Assembly (NCBI GenBank): GCA_015178975.1
Contig: WHVD01000147.1
Coordinates: forward strand, 62,001-126,000
Origin: Hysterangium stoloniferum
Lineage: Eukaryota; Basidiomycota; Agaricomycetes; Hysterangiales; Hysterangiaceae
DNA: 64,000 bases
Direction of reading: 5' to 3'
Shown here: piece by piece, positions 11,230 through 21,095 of the stretch
Layout of the letters: every line of letters starts with the position of its first letter
How positions within the stretch are numbered: the first letter of the stretch is position 1
The notes under the pieces: generated by a model
What the model saw: the letters and a program-made list of their open reading frames with translations, nothing else
Told to the model about the DNA's origin: nothing
Databases searched by the model: none
Program-made: the position numbers and the translations under genes

Positions 11230-11545
11230 TTTAGATGCCATTTGTCAAACGTCTCATTATACTCTCAACGCAGGCGCAAGCTGTATAGCTTTAACAATGT
11301 GAAAAATGCTCCTGCCTTTTGAATACGGAACTCCAGTCTCCCAGCCTTCTGTGTCTTCCGACGAAGCCACATTCTCCTCTTGCATAAATTTGGCAGTATC
11401 ATTCCACTCTGGGATAAAGTGCCGGGCCAGCAGTTGGACGGTATAACACGTGTTTGATGGGATGGGCAAGTCACCCAAGACGGGCACGTTGTCCAGAAGG
11501 TCGTTCGTCCCTGTCAGACCAAGGCGTGAAAACTTGATGCAATCG
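11230..11545 (-). pseudogene. Unrecognised gene fragment
   Basis: The minus strand is open for about 100 residues: CIKFSRLGLTGTNDLLDNV, PVLGDLPIPSNTCYTVQLLA, RHFIPEWNDTAKFMQEEN, EDTEGWETGVPYSKGRSI, FHIVKAIQLAPALRV. Composition and lack of stops look like real, selected coding sequence. I do not recognise the family, and no catalytic motif stands out. It starts abruptly after the PMI copy 2 flank and ends just before Copia A, so it is probably one exon or a truncated piece of a host gene. Confidence 0.45.
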
Positions 11546-11611
11546 TTTGAAATGTAAACTATCTACTTGTCAAGCTACCAGCGACGTGTCCACGAACGCC
11601 TACGCAAAGCA

Positions 11612-11859
11612 TGTTAGAGTATGATATTACAGCTCTCACATAGTATATGATGTTCCCTATATTTTTCTGATATTTGTAGTATTTTTCCCAGCACTGTAGG
11701 TGCAGTATTGAGTGAGTTACCTAGTAAGGTAACTGATGTATAGGTGCTTAGGTAAGCACCCTGTAGCATACTCCGCTGTGGGTGTAGGAAAGTCTCCTTA
11801 GTGTTTACTTTCCTCACACTCACAGGGTGTTTGTTAAGAGTTATTCAACTATTTCAACA
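11612..11859 (+). repeat. 5' LTR of Copia A
   Basis: 248 bp, TGTTAGAG...CAACA, followed directly by the primer-binding site. It has a single copy of a 29 bp motif (TTAGTGTTTACTTTCC...) that is duplicated in the 3' LTR and in Copia B. Confidence 0.93.
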
Positions 11860-11875
11860 GGTTATGGGCCCCGGC
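11860..11875 (+). other. Primer-binding site, Copia A
   Basis: GGTTATGGGCCCCGGC abuts the LTR. Twelve bases (GGTTATGGGCCC) are complementary to the anticodon loop and 5' anticodon stem of initiator tRNA-Met, implying a half-tRNA primer. Confidence 0.75.
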
Positions 11876-12459
11876 TTCTAAACCGGTACATCCAGTTGTC
11901 ATCTGTGCAATCCATCACTTTGCACATCTTTTCTGACAACTTCTACTTGTCCAAAACGCTCTACATTGCGTTTGGATTTTATTTTGGTTATATCTCCCTG
12001 GATTTTGGCCTGATTTGGTCGCTTTTTGGACTCACATCTCACACCTGCAATTGTGTGCATTTTTCACCCATTTAGGCGCCCGTGGGCATAAAAGGAAATA
12101 TATTCCCACGCTCCAAATCGCTTGTCGTCGCTCAATTTCGCTTTTTTGGGCAACTTCATTTTTATCACCCTTGTGACTCACCCTGTCACACCCTGTCACC
12201 TCTCTCTCCAGTCACACTCTTCCCTCACACCTCAAGCACTTCACAGTATCATCTGGGTCTGTGCCACGTCATTTTCCCTTTTAACACGGTCTTTTAGATA
12301 CATTGAACTTGAACCGTTGGCATTGTGCTCTTCAGTGGGCCTTTGTTTTTACCTTCCTTGCAATATCATGGTAACCCTGTTGAGCAAGGCGGTGTTACAA
12401 CTGCGAGTCCAATTACTTAGTTCTTTTTAAGTTAAATTCTTGGTGGATATTGACGTGTC

Positions 12460-15400
12460 ATGGCATCCAGTGATAATTACAAACGTAGTGTCATATTGGG
12501 AGAGAATAATTATGAGGATTGGAGACATGACGTAATTGGTCTTTTGCATATGGAGAACTGTCTCTCTATTGCCACTGGCAAAGAAAAACAACCTAGTGAT
12601 ACTAGTTTACAGTCTGCCTGGTTGGAACGCTCCAATAAAGCAGCTGGTATCATATGGTGCTCTCTTGGACCTACACAGCGCACCCATGTTGACATTGATG
12701 ACGGTCCTGATGATATGTGGTCTAAAATTGAAAAGGCACATAATAAACAACTCCCTGCAGTTCGTTTTAGTGCCTACAATGACCTCTTTAATATTCGGAA
12801 GGAACCTGATGAATCTCTGACTTCATTAATGAGTCGTGTTGACAAGGTTTGTGCACGTGTCCAGACCTTGCGTCCAAAGGGGTACACTCTTGCCATGCTG
12901 GATGATGAGCTTGCTGCTCTCACTTTACTTCGTTCTCTGCCTGAATCTGACTCTGTGTGGACTTCATCTTTAATGATGAATACTGCTATCACATTCTCTG
13001 ATGTCAAAACTCACTTTACATCACAAGAGAGTCTGCAGTCTGCCAGAAGTCTAGAGATGGCGAACAAGATTGTGTTAAAGACTTCCAACACTTCTGGTAA
13101 AGTTCCTTGCACATTCTGCAATGGTTCCAGCCACATCCAAGACAATTGTTACGAGTATGCAAATGCACAGAAACAGGCAAAGGCCAAAGTTGAGCAGAAG
13201 AAAAAGGAGTATAAAGAAAGAAAGACTGCTAAGGCTGACAAAGCTAATGCGTCTGACAAGGTATCAGAGGAGAAGAAACCAGAGAGTGCTGGAAATGCAA
13301 GTGTTTCTATCCCTGACTCTACCGATCCATCTTGTGCTCTCCTTGTCAATGCTAGTTCTGACTGGACTGCTGACACAGGTGCTTCTTCACACATGACTCC
13401 CCATCGTCATTGGTTTTCAAGTTATACCCCGTTTCAAACACCTATCCAAGTTGCAAATGGACAAATAGTTATGTCTGCAGGGATAGGAGCAGTGCGGTTT
13501 AAGCCTAAAGGGAATGGAAATGTAATAATAGAGTTTGAGAGGGTTCTCCATATTCCCCATCTCACAAGTAACCTCCTCTCCGTCTTGTATTTGACAAAGA
13601 AAAAGAATTTCCGTGTCTCTATCTTTCATTCCACCATGTCTTTCTATTTGAGAAAGGTCTTGCGTTTCACTGCCACAGTCAATGAACATAACCAGGCCTA
13701 TTTGGATGGAATGACGGTACCTATGACGGATTATGCGGGTCTTGTTACAACCTGTCCCTTGGACTCCACACTTTGGCATCATCGCTTTAATCATCTCAAT
13801 CATGCTGATATCCAGAAGCTCCTCAAAGGTGATTTGGTTGGTGGGATAAAGATTGACTCTCACACATCTCCTGATCCTATTTGTGAACCTTGTTTGGCTG
13901 GAAAACAGAACAGAGTAATTAATAAAATGGCGACAACCCGCTATACTAAACCACTTGCACTCATTCACAGTGATGTTCATGGTCCCTTGCCTATACAAAC
14001 TGTGGAAGGGTTTCGCTACTGGATCACTTTCATTGATGATGCCTCACGCTATGCTTCGATTGCATTACTCAAAAATAAGAGTGATGCCTTTCAGGCATTT
14101 AAGAAATATAAGGCTAAAGTGGAGAACTTGCTTGGTCAGAAGATCAAGATATTTAGAGATGACAAGGGTGGTGAATATATGTCTAAGGAGTTTGATACCT
14201 TCCTTTCCACTGCTGGCATCAGCCGGCAGCATACTGTGCGGAATGAACCACATCAAAATGGGGTTGCTGAACGCTTCAACAGAACATTGGAAGAAGGGGC
14301 TACTTCAATTATGGCTGAATCCCACCTCCCTCCCTCATTCTGGGGACATGCTGTCATTGCCATTACTCATGTGCGCAACTGCTCACCTACCACTGCTCTT
14401 AAGCATTCTGTGCCTTATACTGTCTGGTATAGTAGGAAACCAGAAGTATCACATCTTAGGGTATTTGGCTGTACTGCTTATGTGCATGTACAGAAGGACC
14501 AACGTATTGGACTTGGCTCTCATACACAGAAATGTGTCTTTATTGGATATCCTCCAGATTATAAGGGTTGGATGTTTTACAATCCCTCGACTAAGAAGAC
14601 TATTATCAGTAATAATGTTGTCTTTGATGAGAGAGTCTTACCAGGCTTATCTAAACCTGCCATACCTTCTACTCCTACTGCTCCTGATGTTCTTCCTGAT
14701 ACTCCACAATTTATTGATTTGTTTATTCCTGGACCCTCTAGGTCCATTCAGGTGGGAGCCCAGCCTAATCAGGTGGGAGCTCCACAGGAACCAAATCCGG
14801 TGGGAGATGGTCAGAATAATGCTTTGCCTCCTGGTCCTAGTTCCAACTCTGATTCTAACTCTGAACATTCTGAACATTCACCAAGTCCTCCTCCTCAACC
14901 ACATCGCAATCCACCCAGAAACAGAGTTCCTCCTAAGCGTTTCTGGCAAGTTGACCCTGCTAACATCCACAACTATAGAGAATCTACTCCTGTAGTTGAG
15001 TCCAGTGATGAGGCAGAGGATTCTCCACTACATTCTCCTCCTCTAGTTGAGTCTGAGGAAGAAGCCCTAGCTGCCAGTGAGGGAGATCTTTACATTGGTG
15101 TGGATGAAGCCTTTGAGTTTGCCTACAAGGCCAGTGCTCATGATGATGCACCGAGAACTCTCAAAGAGGCCTTACAAAGTCCTGATGCTGACAAGTGGTA
15201 TGACGCTGCATATGCAGAAATGCAATCCCTGCTTGAAAATGGCACTTTTCGCCTTGCTAAACTACCTGAGGGTTGTAAAGCTATTGGCTCTCATTGGGTG
15301 TTTGTGATCAAGCGTAAGAAGGATGGGTCAATTGACAAGTTCAAAGCTCGTCTTGTTGCAAAAGGCTATGCACAGCGACCAGGGTTTGACTTTACTGATA

Positions 15401-16704
15401 CTTTTGCTCCTACTGTCAAATGGGCCACTTTGTGTGCTGTCCTAGCATTGGCTGCACTAGAGGACATGGAACTTGAGAGTGTAGATATCTCCTCTGCATT
15501 CCTGAATGGTGAACTTGAAGAGGAAGTATACTTGCAGCAGCCTGAAGGTTTTCACCAAGGTGCTCGTGATGAGTTCTTACTTCTTCTGAAAGGACTATAT
15601 GGTTTACGCCAGTCACCTCGTATCTGGCACAAGAAGTTGAATGCTGTCCTGCTCAGTTTGGGTTTCAAACAAGTGCTATGCGATCATAGCATTTGGGTCT
15701 TCCAAAAGGGTGATGTCAAAGTCATTATACCAGTATTTGTAGATGACATGGCTATTGCATCTAAATCCAAGGAGGCTATGAAGAAACTCAAAGATGATCT
15801 AAAGAGCCACTTCAAATTGCATGATCTTGGTCCTACTTGTTACTTGTTAGGTGTTGGCATTGAAAGAGACAGGACAAAGCGTACTATTACTCTATCACAG
15901 CGTCAATACATCTTGGACATGTTACAGCATTATGGTCTTGCTGACTGCAATCCCATTGGTACATCTATGATACCTAACTCAAAATTGAGTAAAGACCAGG
16001 CTCCAGTGTCTCCTGAAGAGATTGCATACATGAAGGATATTCCATACATCCATGCTGTTGGTTCTCTTATGTATTTGGCTGTTGCGACTCGTCCAGACAT
16101 TGCCTATACTGTTGGAGTATTAGCCAGATTCAATCACAATCCAGGAAAGGCTCATTGGCTAGCAGTACAACATCTCTTTTGATATCTCAAAGGCACCCTT
16201 GACTTGGGCTTGACCTTTGGCCCTAGTAATGACAGGGAATTGTCTGTGTCTTATTCAGATGCTGACCATGGAGGTGATAAGTCAACTGGAAAATCTACTG
16301 GTGCATATGTCGTTAAGATGGGTACTGGAGCCATTAGCTGGCAGAGCAAACTCCAGACTATTGTAACTCTCTCTACTACTGAAGCAGAGTATATTGCAGC
16401 AGTGTCAGCTGGTCAGGAAGTGCTATGGTTGCGAAACTTATTTGAGGAATTGGGATATCCTCAAAAGACTGCATCCATTTTGTATCTTGACAACCAATCT
16501 TCTATTGCAGTTGCCAGAGATCCTGAACATCATGGCCGTATGAAGCATCTGGACTTGAGAACATATTGGTTAAGGCAGGAAGTTGATAGTGGGAAGATCA
16601 AAGTTGTTCATCTCCCTACTTCAGAGATGCCTGCTGATTTATTGACAAAACCATTGGCTAAGCCAAAGGTAGAATACTTACAAAAACTACTGGGCCTAGC
16701 ATAG
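12460..16704 (+). pseudogene. Copia A gag-pol polyprotein, one nonsense codon
   Basis: 1414 codons from ATG 12460 to TAG 16702-16704, with one in-frame TGA at 16180-16182 (probably CGA to TGA, in HLF-R-YLKG). Order: gag of the UBN2/DUF4219 type (residues 1-200); CCHC knuckle CTFCNGSSHIQDNC (~220); protease WTADTGASSHM (~300); gag-pre-integrase HHCC finger (LWHHRFNHLNH...CEPCLAG); integrase with SDVHG, FRDDKGGEYM and NGVAERFN (D,D,E); a proline/serine-rich linker; RT from ALQSPDADKWYDAAYAEM with KARLVAKGYAQ, DISSAFLNGEL and VFVDDMAIAS; RNase H with SYSDADHGG, LSTTEAEYIAA, LDNQSS and HLDLRTYWLR. Length and order are normal for Copia. If the stop is read through or recently acquired, the element is otherwise coding-competent. 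Confidence 0.96.
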
Positions 16705-16725
16705 AGCTGTCTCATCAGGTCGGAG

Positions 16726-17030
16726 TGTTAGAGTATGATATTACAGGTCTCACATAGTATATGATATTCCCTATATTTTTCTGATATTTGTAGTATTTTT
16801 CCCAGCACTGTAGGTGCAGTATTGAGTGAGTTACCTAGTAAGGTAACTGATGTATAGGTGCTTAGGTAAGCACCCTGTAGCATACTCCGCTGTGGGTGTG
16901 GGAAAGTCTCTTTAGTGTTTACTTTCCTCACACTCACAGGTATGTAGTTATTTCACAGTTGAATACATTTAGTGTTTACTTTCCTCACACTCACAGGGTG
17001 TTTGTTAAGAGTTATTCAACTGTTTCAACA
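16726..17030 (+). repeat. 3' LTR of Copia A
   Basis: 305 bp. Contains two copies of the 29 bp TTTAGTGTTTACTTTCC motif separated by a short spacer; the 5' LTR has one. The preceding polypurine stretch is weak (AGGTCGGAG). Confidence 0.92.
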
Positions 17031-17157
17031 AAGGGAGAATCAGTGTGTTAAGTGTACTTCATCTACCTATGGGATAACAACATTTCAAACCCAGGAAATG
17101 GATACTGAAGTGGGGGTGGGAGTTTAATACTCACAATCTATCCGTGAATCCCCTCGG

Positions 17158-17480
17158 CAAGTTGGTGTCGACGAGCTTCTAATATTTGTATGTTGAATAT
17201 GTTTTCTTCCATAGATATTAAATTAATTCACAGCTTTTCAGGTGGGTTTGTTTGGAGTGATTCTTACCGCTTTCCTGATCGAAAGCAGGAAGGATTTGCA
17301 GGTAGACCCTGTTCAGGAAATCCTTCAGGCCCTTCAAAATCACTTCTGTGACTACCTCTCAGCCTTTTGAAGTCTCCAAATCATCCCTTATTGTCAACTA
17401 TTTGTGGTTCACCAGTCTCAGTCTGACTCTCTTCAGCACTAAAACTGCCACATCCACATTGAAAAGTTTATTTGTTTCTA
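17158..17480 (+). pseudogene. DUF6535-family gene fragment, copy 2
   Basis: Matches 7602-7935 in reverse. It holds the end of exon 1 (VDELLIF), the same intron (GTATGTTG...TTTCAG) and exon 2, with GLFGVILTAFLIESRKDLQ, VDPVQEILQALQNH and later SSLIVNYLWFTSLSLTLFS in a shifted frame. A frameshift near NHFCDYLSAF and several stops show it is dead. It runs into the 3' flank of the convergent PMI copy 3, preserving the ancestral DUF6535-PMI arrangement. The upstream exon is missing beyond 17158. Confidence 0.8.
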
Positions 17481-17532
17481 GTCAGACATTCACAACAGAT
17501 CTAATCCCAACAAAATACCAACAGAGGAGCGA

Positions 17533-18848
17533 CTATACAATGACTGTCGACGAGAATATCTCCGTTGGCCCTCTAGCAACTGCGTGTAATTGAAATTTCT
17601 GAGCCGCAGCCACAAAAATTACGCCTCCGGCCTTTAAATATATCCCCTCTTTATCCGCCGCAGTGGTAATGTGAACTTCACTCTCCAGCACGATCCCGGT
17701 AGTCGGCCCGGGGGCAGGTTGAAGCTGTTCCTCATTGTAATGTGGATCGAGAGAAGTATGCAGTACAGTAAATTCCACAAGGGGTGGGTCATAGGCTGTT
17801 GTACGTCCACGTGTACTGCCCTTATACCGGGTTGAAGGTATGCCGAGGGTTTCTGCTGATCGGGGCGCATAGGTCAGCATCTCCGTGAATATACACGGGT
17901 CTCTATCTTCTGGAGGAACAAATGCTGCATTCACCGCATTATCCGAGGCGGCCATGCACTCGATGATGTCTCTCGATAGATATGCGTGTGCATCATCCGC
18001 CCCGACATAAACGGCTTCGCCTTTCGAGAGTGTGACGAGATTCATGAGAAATGGGGCCACCAAAACGCCGACGTCTCCGCGAGTTGACTTCCAGCACAAG
18101 CGTGGAAAAGGCATCATTTTGTGTCTACAAACGTTCGACGACGGCCCGGACAAAAGACTCGATTTCGGATTGAGCACGAAGATGCAAGCTGGATACGATG
18201 GATTTGATAGGATCTGCATCCCTGGCCGTTATCTCTATTCCACAAGCCTCTCGGAGTTCTGGTGTCGCCTCCCAAACCTGCAGGATATCTTTGATAGGCT
18301 TGAAACCGACAAATCCTCGAAAGTCTCCTAATGCCAATGCCATCTCTGGTTTGTAATTGGCGTCTACGAAACCCTTCTGGTTAGTAATCTTAAGTTTCTC
18401 GGCGAGTTTGTTAATCGGGGTAGGCTTGTAACGGAAGGGCTTTGGCGACTGAAAGAACTTTGAACAGGTAAGGAATTTCAGGACTCCGCTTATCACTTTC
18501 CTTGTCAGATGTGATAGGAAATTTAGATATCGTACGCGGGCCGAGGAAGTACTCCGTATCGATAGCGAGCAATGATGCAAACGAGGTGTTGGGATGATCA
18601 TATAGGGTAAAAGGCCCTTTTGGGTGCGTCCCCATCCACATCTACGAGCGAAAGTCAGCCAAGGAAAGATTGATATGCATCTTTAATTCACTTCCGCGTA
18701 AGATTCGATTCATTGTCCTCGAAATCAATCCCACAGTCTTCTGGGGCTAGGCGGGCGACTAGAGAATCCGAACCGCGCTTTCCACAGTCATAGTTTTGTA
18801 GACCGCACTTGAGGGGACATTTTGTAGGAGTTGACTCTGAACACATTG
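17533..18848 (-). pseudogene. Mannose-6-phosphate isomerase pseudogene, copy 3 (near full length)
   Basis: Read leftwards: exon 1 with KCPLKCGLQNYDCGKRGSDS, LVARLAPEDCG; a short intron ending CTCGTAG; MWMGTHPKGPFTLYDHPNTS; SPEIPYLFKVLSVAKALPLQ; KITNQKGFVDANYKPEMALA; LGDFRGFVGFKPIKDILQV; a shifted segment; then VGADDAHAYLSRDIIECM to ATVIV-like STVIV and stop at 17533. All PMI regions are present (about 430 residues). The family's zinc motif QAHPDK reads QAYP, and the glutamate of NHKPEMALAL is kept although NH is NY. At least two frameshifts and a deletion (SRGDVG region) disable it. Upstream flank matches that of copy 5 to about 18980 and beyond. Confidence 0.9.
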
Positions 18849-19394
18849 TCATTTGCAACGGGATATATTGCTCAATGACCCTGATTATTCAAAAACAAAA
18901 ACGCTGTTAAATGTGGCTATCGAAATTTAATTTATGATTTTTTCTATAAATTTTGCCACCTATTGAAGTTCGCTGACTTGAACTCAGGGTATCAGTCCGG
19001 TGTCTTCGGTTGAAGCCGCCCAGTGTGTCAGCCGGCATTCATTCATGGTAAACCACAATCATGGAAGTTGACCATGCAAGAAAACTACAACGACAGAAAC
19101 TCCAATCTGGGAGAAGAGATAAGATGTCAGTTGACAGAAATAGAGCGCAACGTGGGCGGTGTGACTGTGACATAATTGTGTTGGAATTTGTGGTTCAGAA
19201 CATTATGTACCCACATGTATCCATAATAGTCCCTATCCATGTCTGTGACTCTGTCCAGTATGCGGTCGTCTGAGTTCAGTTACTTCTGGTAACCAGTCTG
19301 TGTCTGTGTCCGAGTGGTGGTCTATTCATCCACTAGGGTCACTATTCTGTGCCCCGATCCCCCTTTCATTTATCATTCTAATAATTGGGCTATA
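18849..19394. other. PMI 5' flank and unassigned sequence
   Basis: 18849 to about 19040 is the PMI upstream flank, also found (inverted) at 35440-35632. 19040-19394 holds no recognisable gene; one 70-residue frame at 19061 has no family resemblance. Confidence 0.5.
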
Positions 19395-19435
19395 GGAAAG
19401 TGCTGCGCAGGGTGTCGCGCTGCCACACTAGTGCC
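19395..19435 (+). repeat. MULE left terminal inverted repeat
   Basis: GGAAAGTGCTGCGCAGGGTG followed by TCGCGCTGCC; pairs with 26527-26566. The core TGTCGCG recurs several times over the next 500 bp. Confidence 0.85.
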
Positions 19436-19769
19436 GCGACATGTTTTTTTTTTCAAAACAAGTAGATACTTGTTCAAATTTGTGTCGGAAATTCACAAAA
19501 ATACAATTATATTTGATATTAGAGCATCAAAACATGATAAATATCATATCTAGTGTACAATTTCCTGGTGAAATATATCTTGGGCACTACTTAATTGGCA
19601 CATCCTTAATTTTAGTCCTTCCTTGAGCAATATTGAGTCTCAAATAAACCTATTAGAGTCCAAAAATAACAAAATATAACTTTTAAATGACATGGGTTCT
19701 AGGTTTACACGAAAAACCTGTATGTCGCAGCAGTTCCTTCCTAATTAGAAAGTGCCGCGACAACCGTGT

Positions 19770-19879
19770 GGCAGTTCCTTCCTAATTGGGTAATTTTGGG
19801 CAGTTGTCACAGCACTTCCTAATTAGGAAGGAACTGCCGTGACAACTGCACAAAATTACCTAATTAGGAAGGAACTGCC
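19770..19879. repeat. 110 bp near-perfect palindrome
   Basis: Arms of about 54 and 56 bp starting GGCAGTTCCTTCCTAATT on both strands, meeting at TTCCTAATTAGGAA (centre near 19823). Two or three mismatches and a small indel. It lies in the left subterminal region of the MULE and includes copies of the GGCAGTTCC / TGTCACGGCA motifs related to the TIR. It could be a nested MITE or a transposase-binding array, and would extrude a strong hairpin. Confidence 0.9.
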
Positions 19880-20001
19880 ACGACACTGAAAGAACTTTAC
19901 TTGTGGATCACAGAGGCTCTAGAAAACGTCAAATACTTTATGTCAAATGCTCTATATTGTGCTATATGCTCTTTAAATGAAAATTATGTACAGAAAACAC
20001 A

Positions 20002-20026
20002 TTAGGGGTTAGGGTTAGGGTTAGGG
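20002..20026 (+). repeat. Interstitial telomere-like repeat
   Basis: TTAGGGG followed by three TTAGGG units. This is the canonical fungal telomere repeat, here internal to the MULE. Confidence 0.9.
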
Positions 20027-20034
20027 TCAAGGAT

Positions 20035-21095
20035 TTCATTCCAAGAGCAGGGAACAAAAAATATGGACTCTATTTCTTCTGATGATTACCTACATACAAT
20101 CTCCATTATTGAAGACCAGCAGACCCTGCTGCTTTTGAAGTTTGAAACATTTCATGTTCAAGTAATCCAATGGCTTCTTTGTCAACATCTATGGTGGTGC
20201 CAGAGAATGGTAGTACCTAGCTATACTGTATATACTACAAGTGCTTTAGTAGGTCTTGAAATAGTTGTGTATGTTTAGGAAGATCCTCAAAAGGTAGACT
20301 ATCAGGGAATAATTGGATGTAGGACTGTTTCAGGATATTGTTAAGATCTAAGCAAAGGGGGCAAAGGAGGCTCTATGTCAGGGGGCCAAGACTCAAAAAA
20401 ATGTCAAATATTATGTCTTAGAAGTTCTATATTATATTGTATGTATGTCTTAAAAAGAAATGAATATTATGTACAAAAAACCTTTTTATTTGCATTAAAA
20501 CATTTTATACCCTAAGTCTCTTTATAATTCTTCAGCCTGGGTCATTTTCTGAGTATTCTTTCAGACTGCTTCTCAAATACAGCTTCCTTGCACAGTCCCT
20601 CTCCTTTGCGCTTTTGAGCTGGTTGGGGTTTTGGTCTATTTAGAGGGAAAATGTGGGGCTCTTGAGTGTCTGCTTCACTGCCTTCACTAAATTCTGGCCC
20701 ATGCTACATGAAAGTATAAGCATTAATCTATATTATATTTTGAAATTGATAATAAAATACCTGATATTCAGTCTCCTCTGGTCCAGGAATATCACATTCA
20801 TTCCAAGAGTAGGGAATAAATGTATATGGACTCCATTTATTCTGATGATTACCTGCATCCAATCCCCATTGTTGAACGCTGGCAGGCCCTGCTGCTTTTT
20901 AAGTCTCAAACATTTCATGTTCAAGTAATCCAATGGCTTCTTTGTCAACATCTATGGCAGGGAATAGTGGTACCTGGCTATACTGTATATACCATCAGTG
21001 CTTCAATAGGTCTTGAAATAGTTGTGTATGTGTGGGAAGATCCTCAAAAGGTGGGCCATCAGGGGATAATTGGGTATAAGACTGTTTGAGGATAA
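20035..21095. repeat. Direct duplication at the 3' end of the MULE gene
   Basis: About 280-300 bp at 20040-20340 recurs at 20798-21095 (offset about 757 bp, roughly 85-90 percent alike by eye). The right copy is part of the coding sequence; the left copy lies beyond the stop and carries different stop codons. Confidence 0.85.

Larger units (their letters stand above)
11612..17030 (+). mobile_element. Ty1/Copia element A, nearly complete
   Basis: 5' LTR 11612-11859, PBS, 600 bp leader, one long gag-pol frame, 3' LTR 16726-17030. The LTRs start TGTTAGAGTATG and end TTTCAACA. They differ by a few substitutions and by one 57 bp repeat unit present only in the 3' LTR. Flanking 5-mers (AAGCA left, AAGGG right) do not form a clear target duplication. 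A second, truncated copy (B) is at 59580-62513. A single in-frame stop appears to be the only lesion in pol, so it was active recently. Confidence 0.95.

Noticed and set aside
12510-15616. Numerous frames of 60-350 residues in other phases of Copia A, including 13955-14995
   Set aside because: Out-of-frame shadows of the gag-pol frame.
11607-17035. Target-site duplication of Copia A
   Set aside because: AAGCA versus AAGGG match at three of five positions; not reliable.
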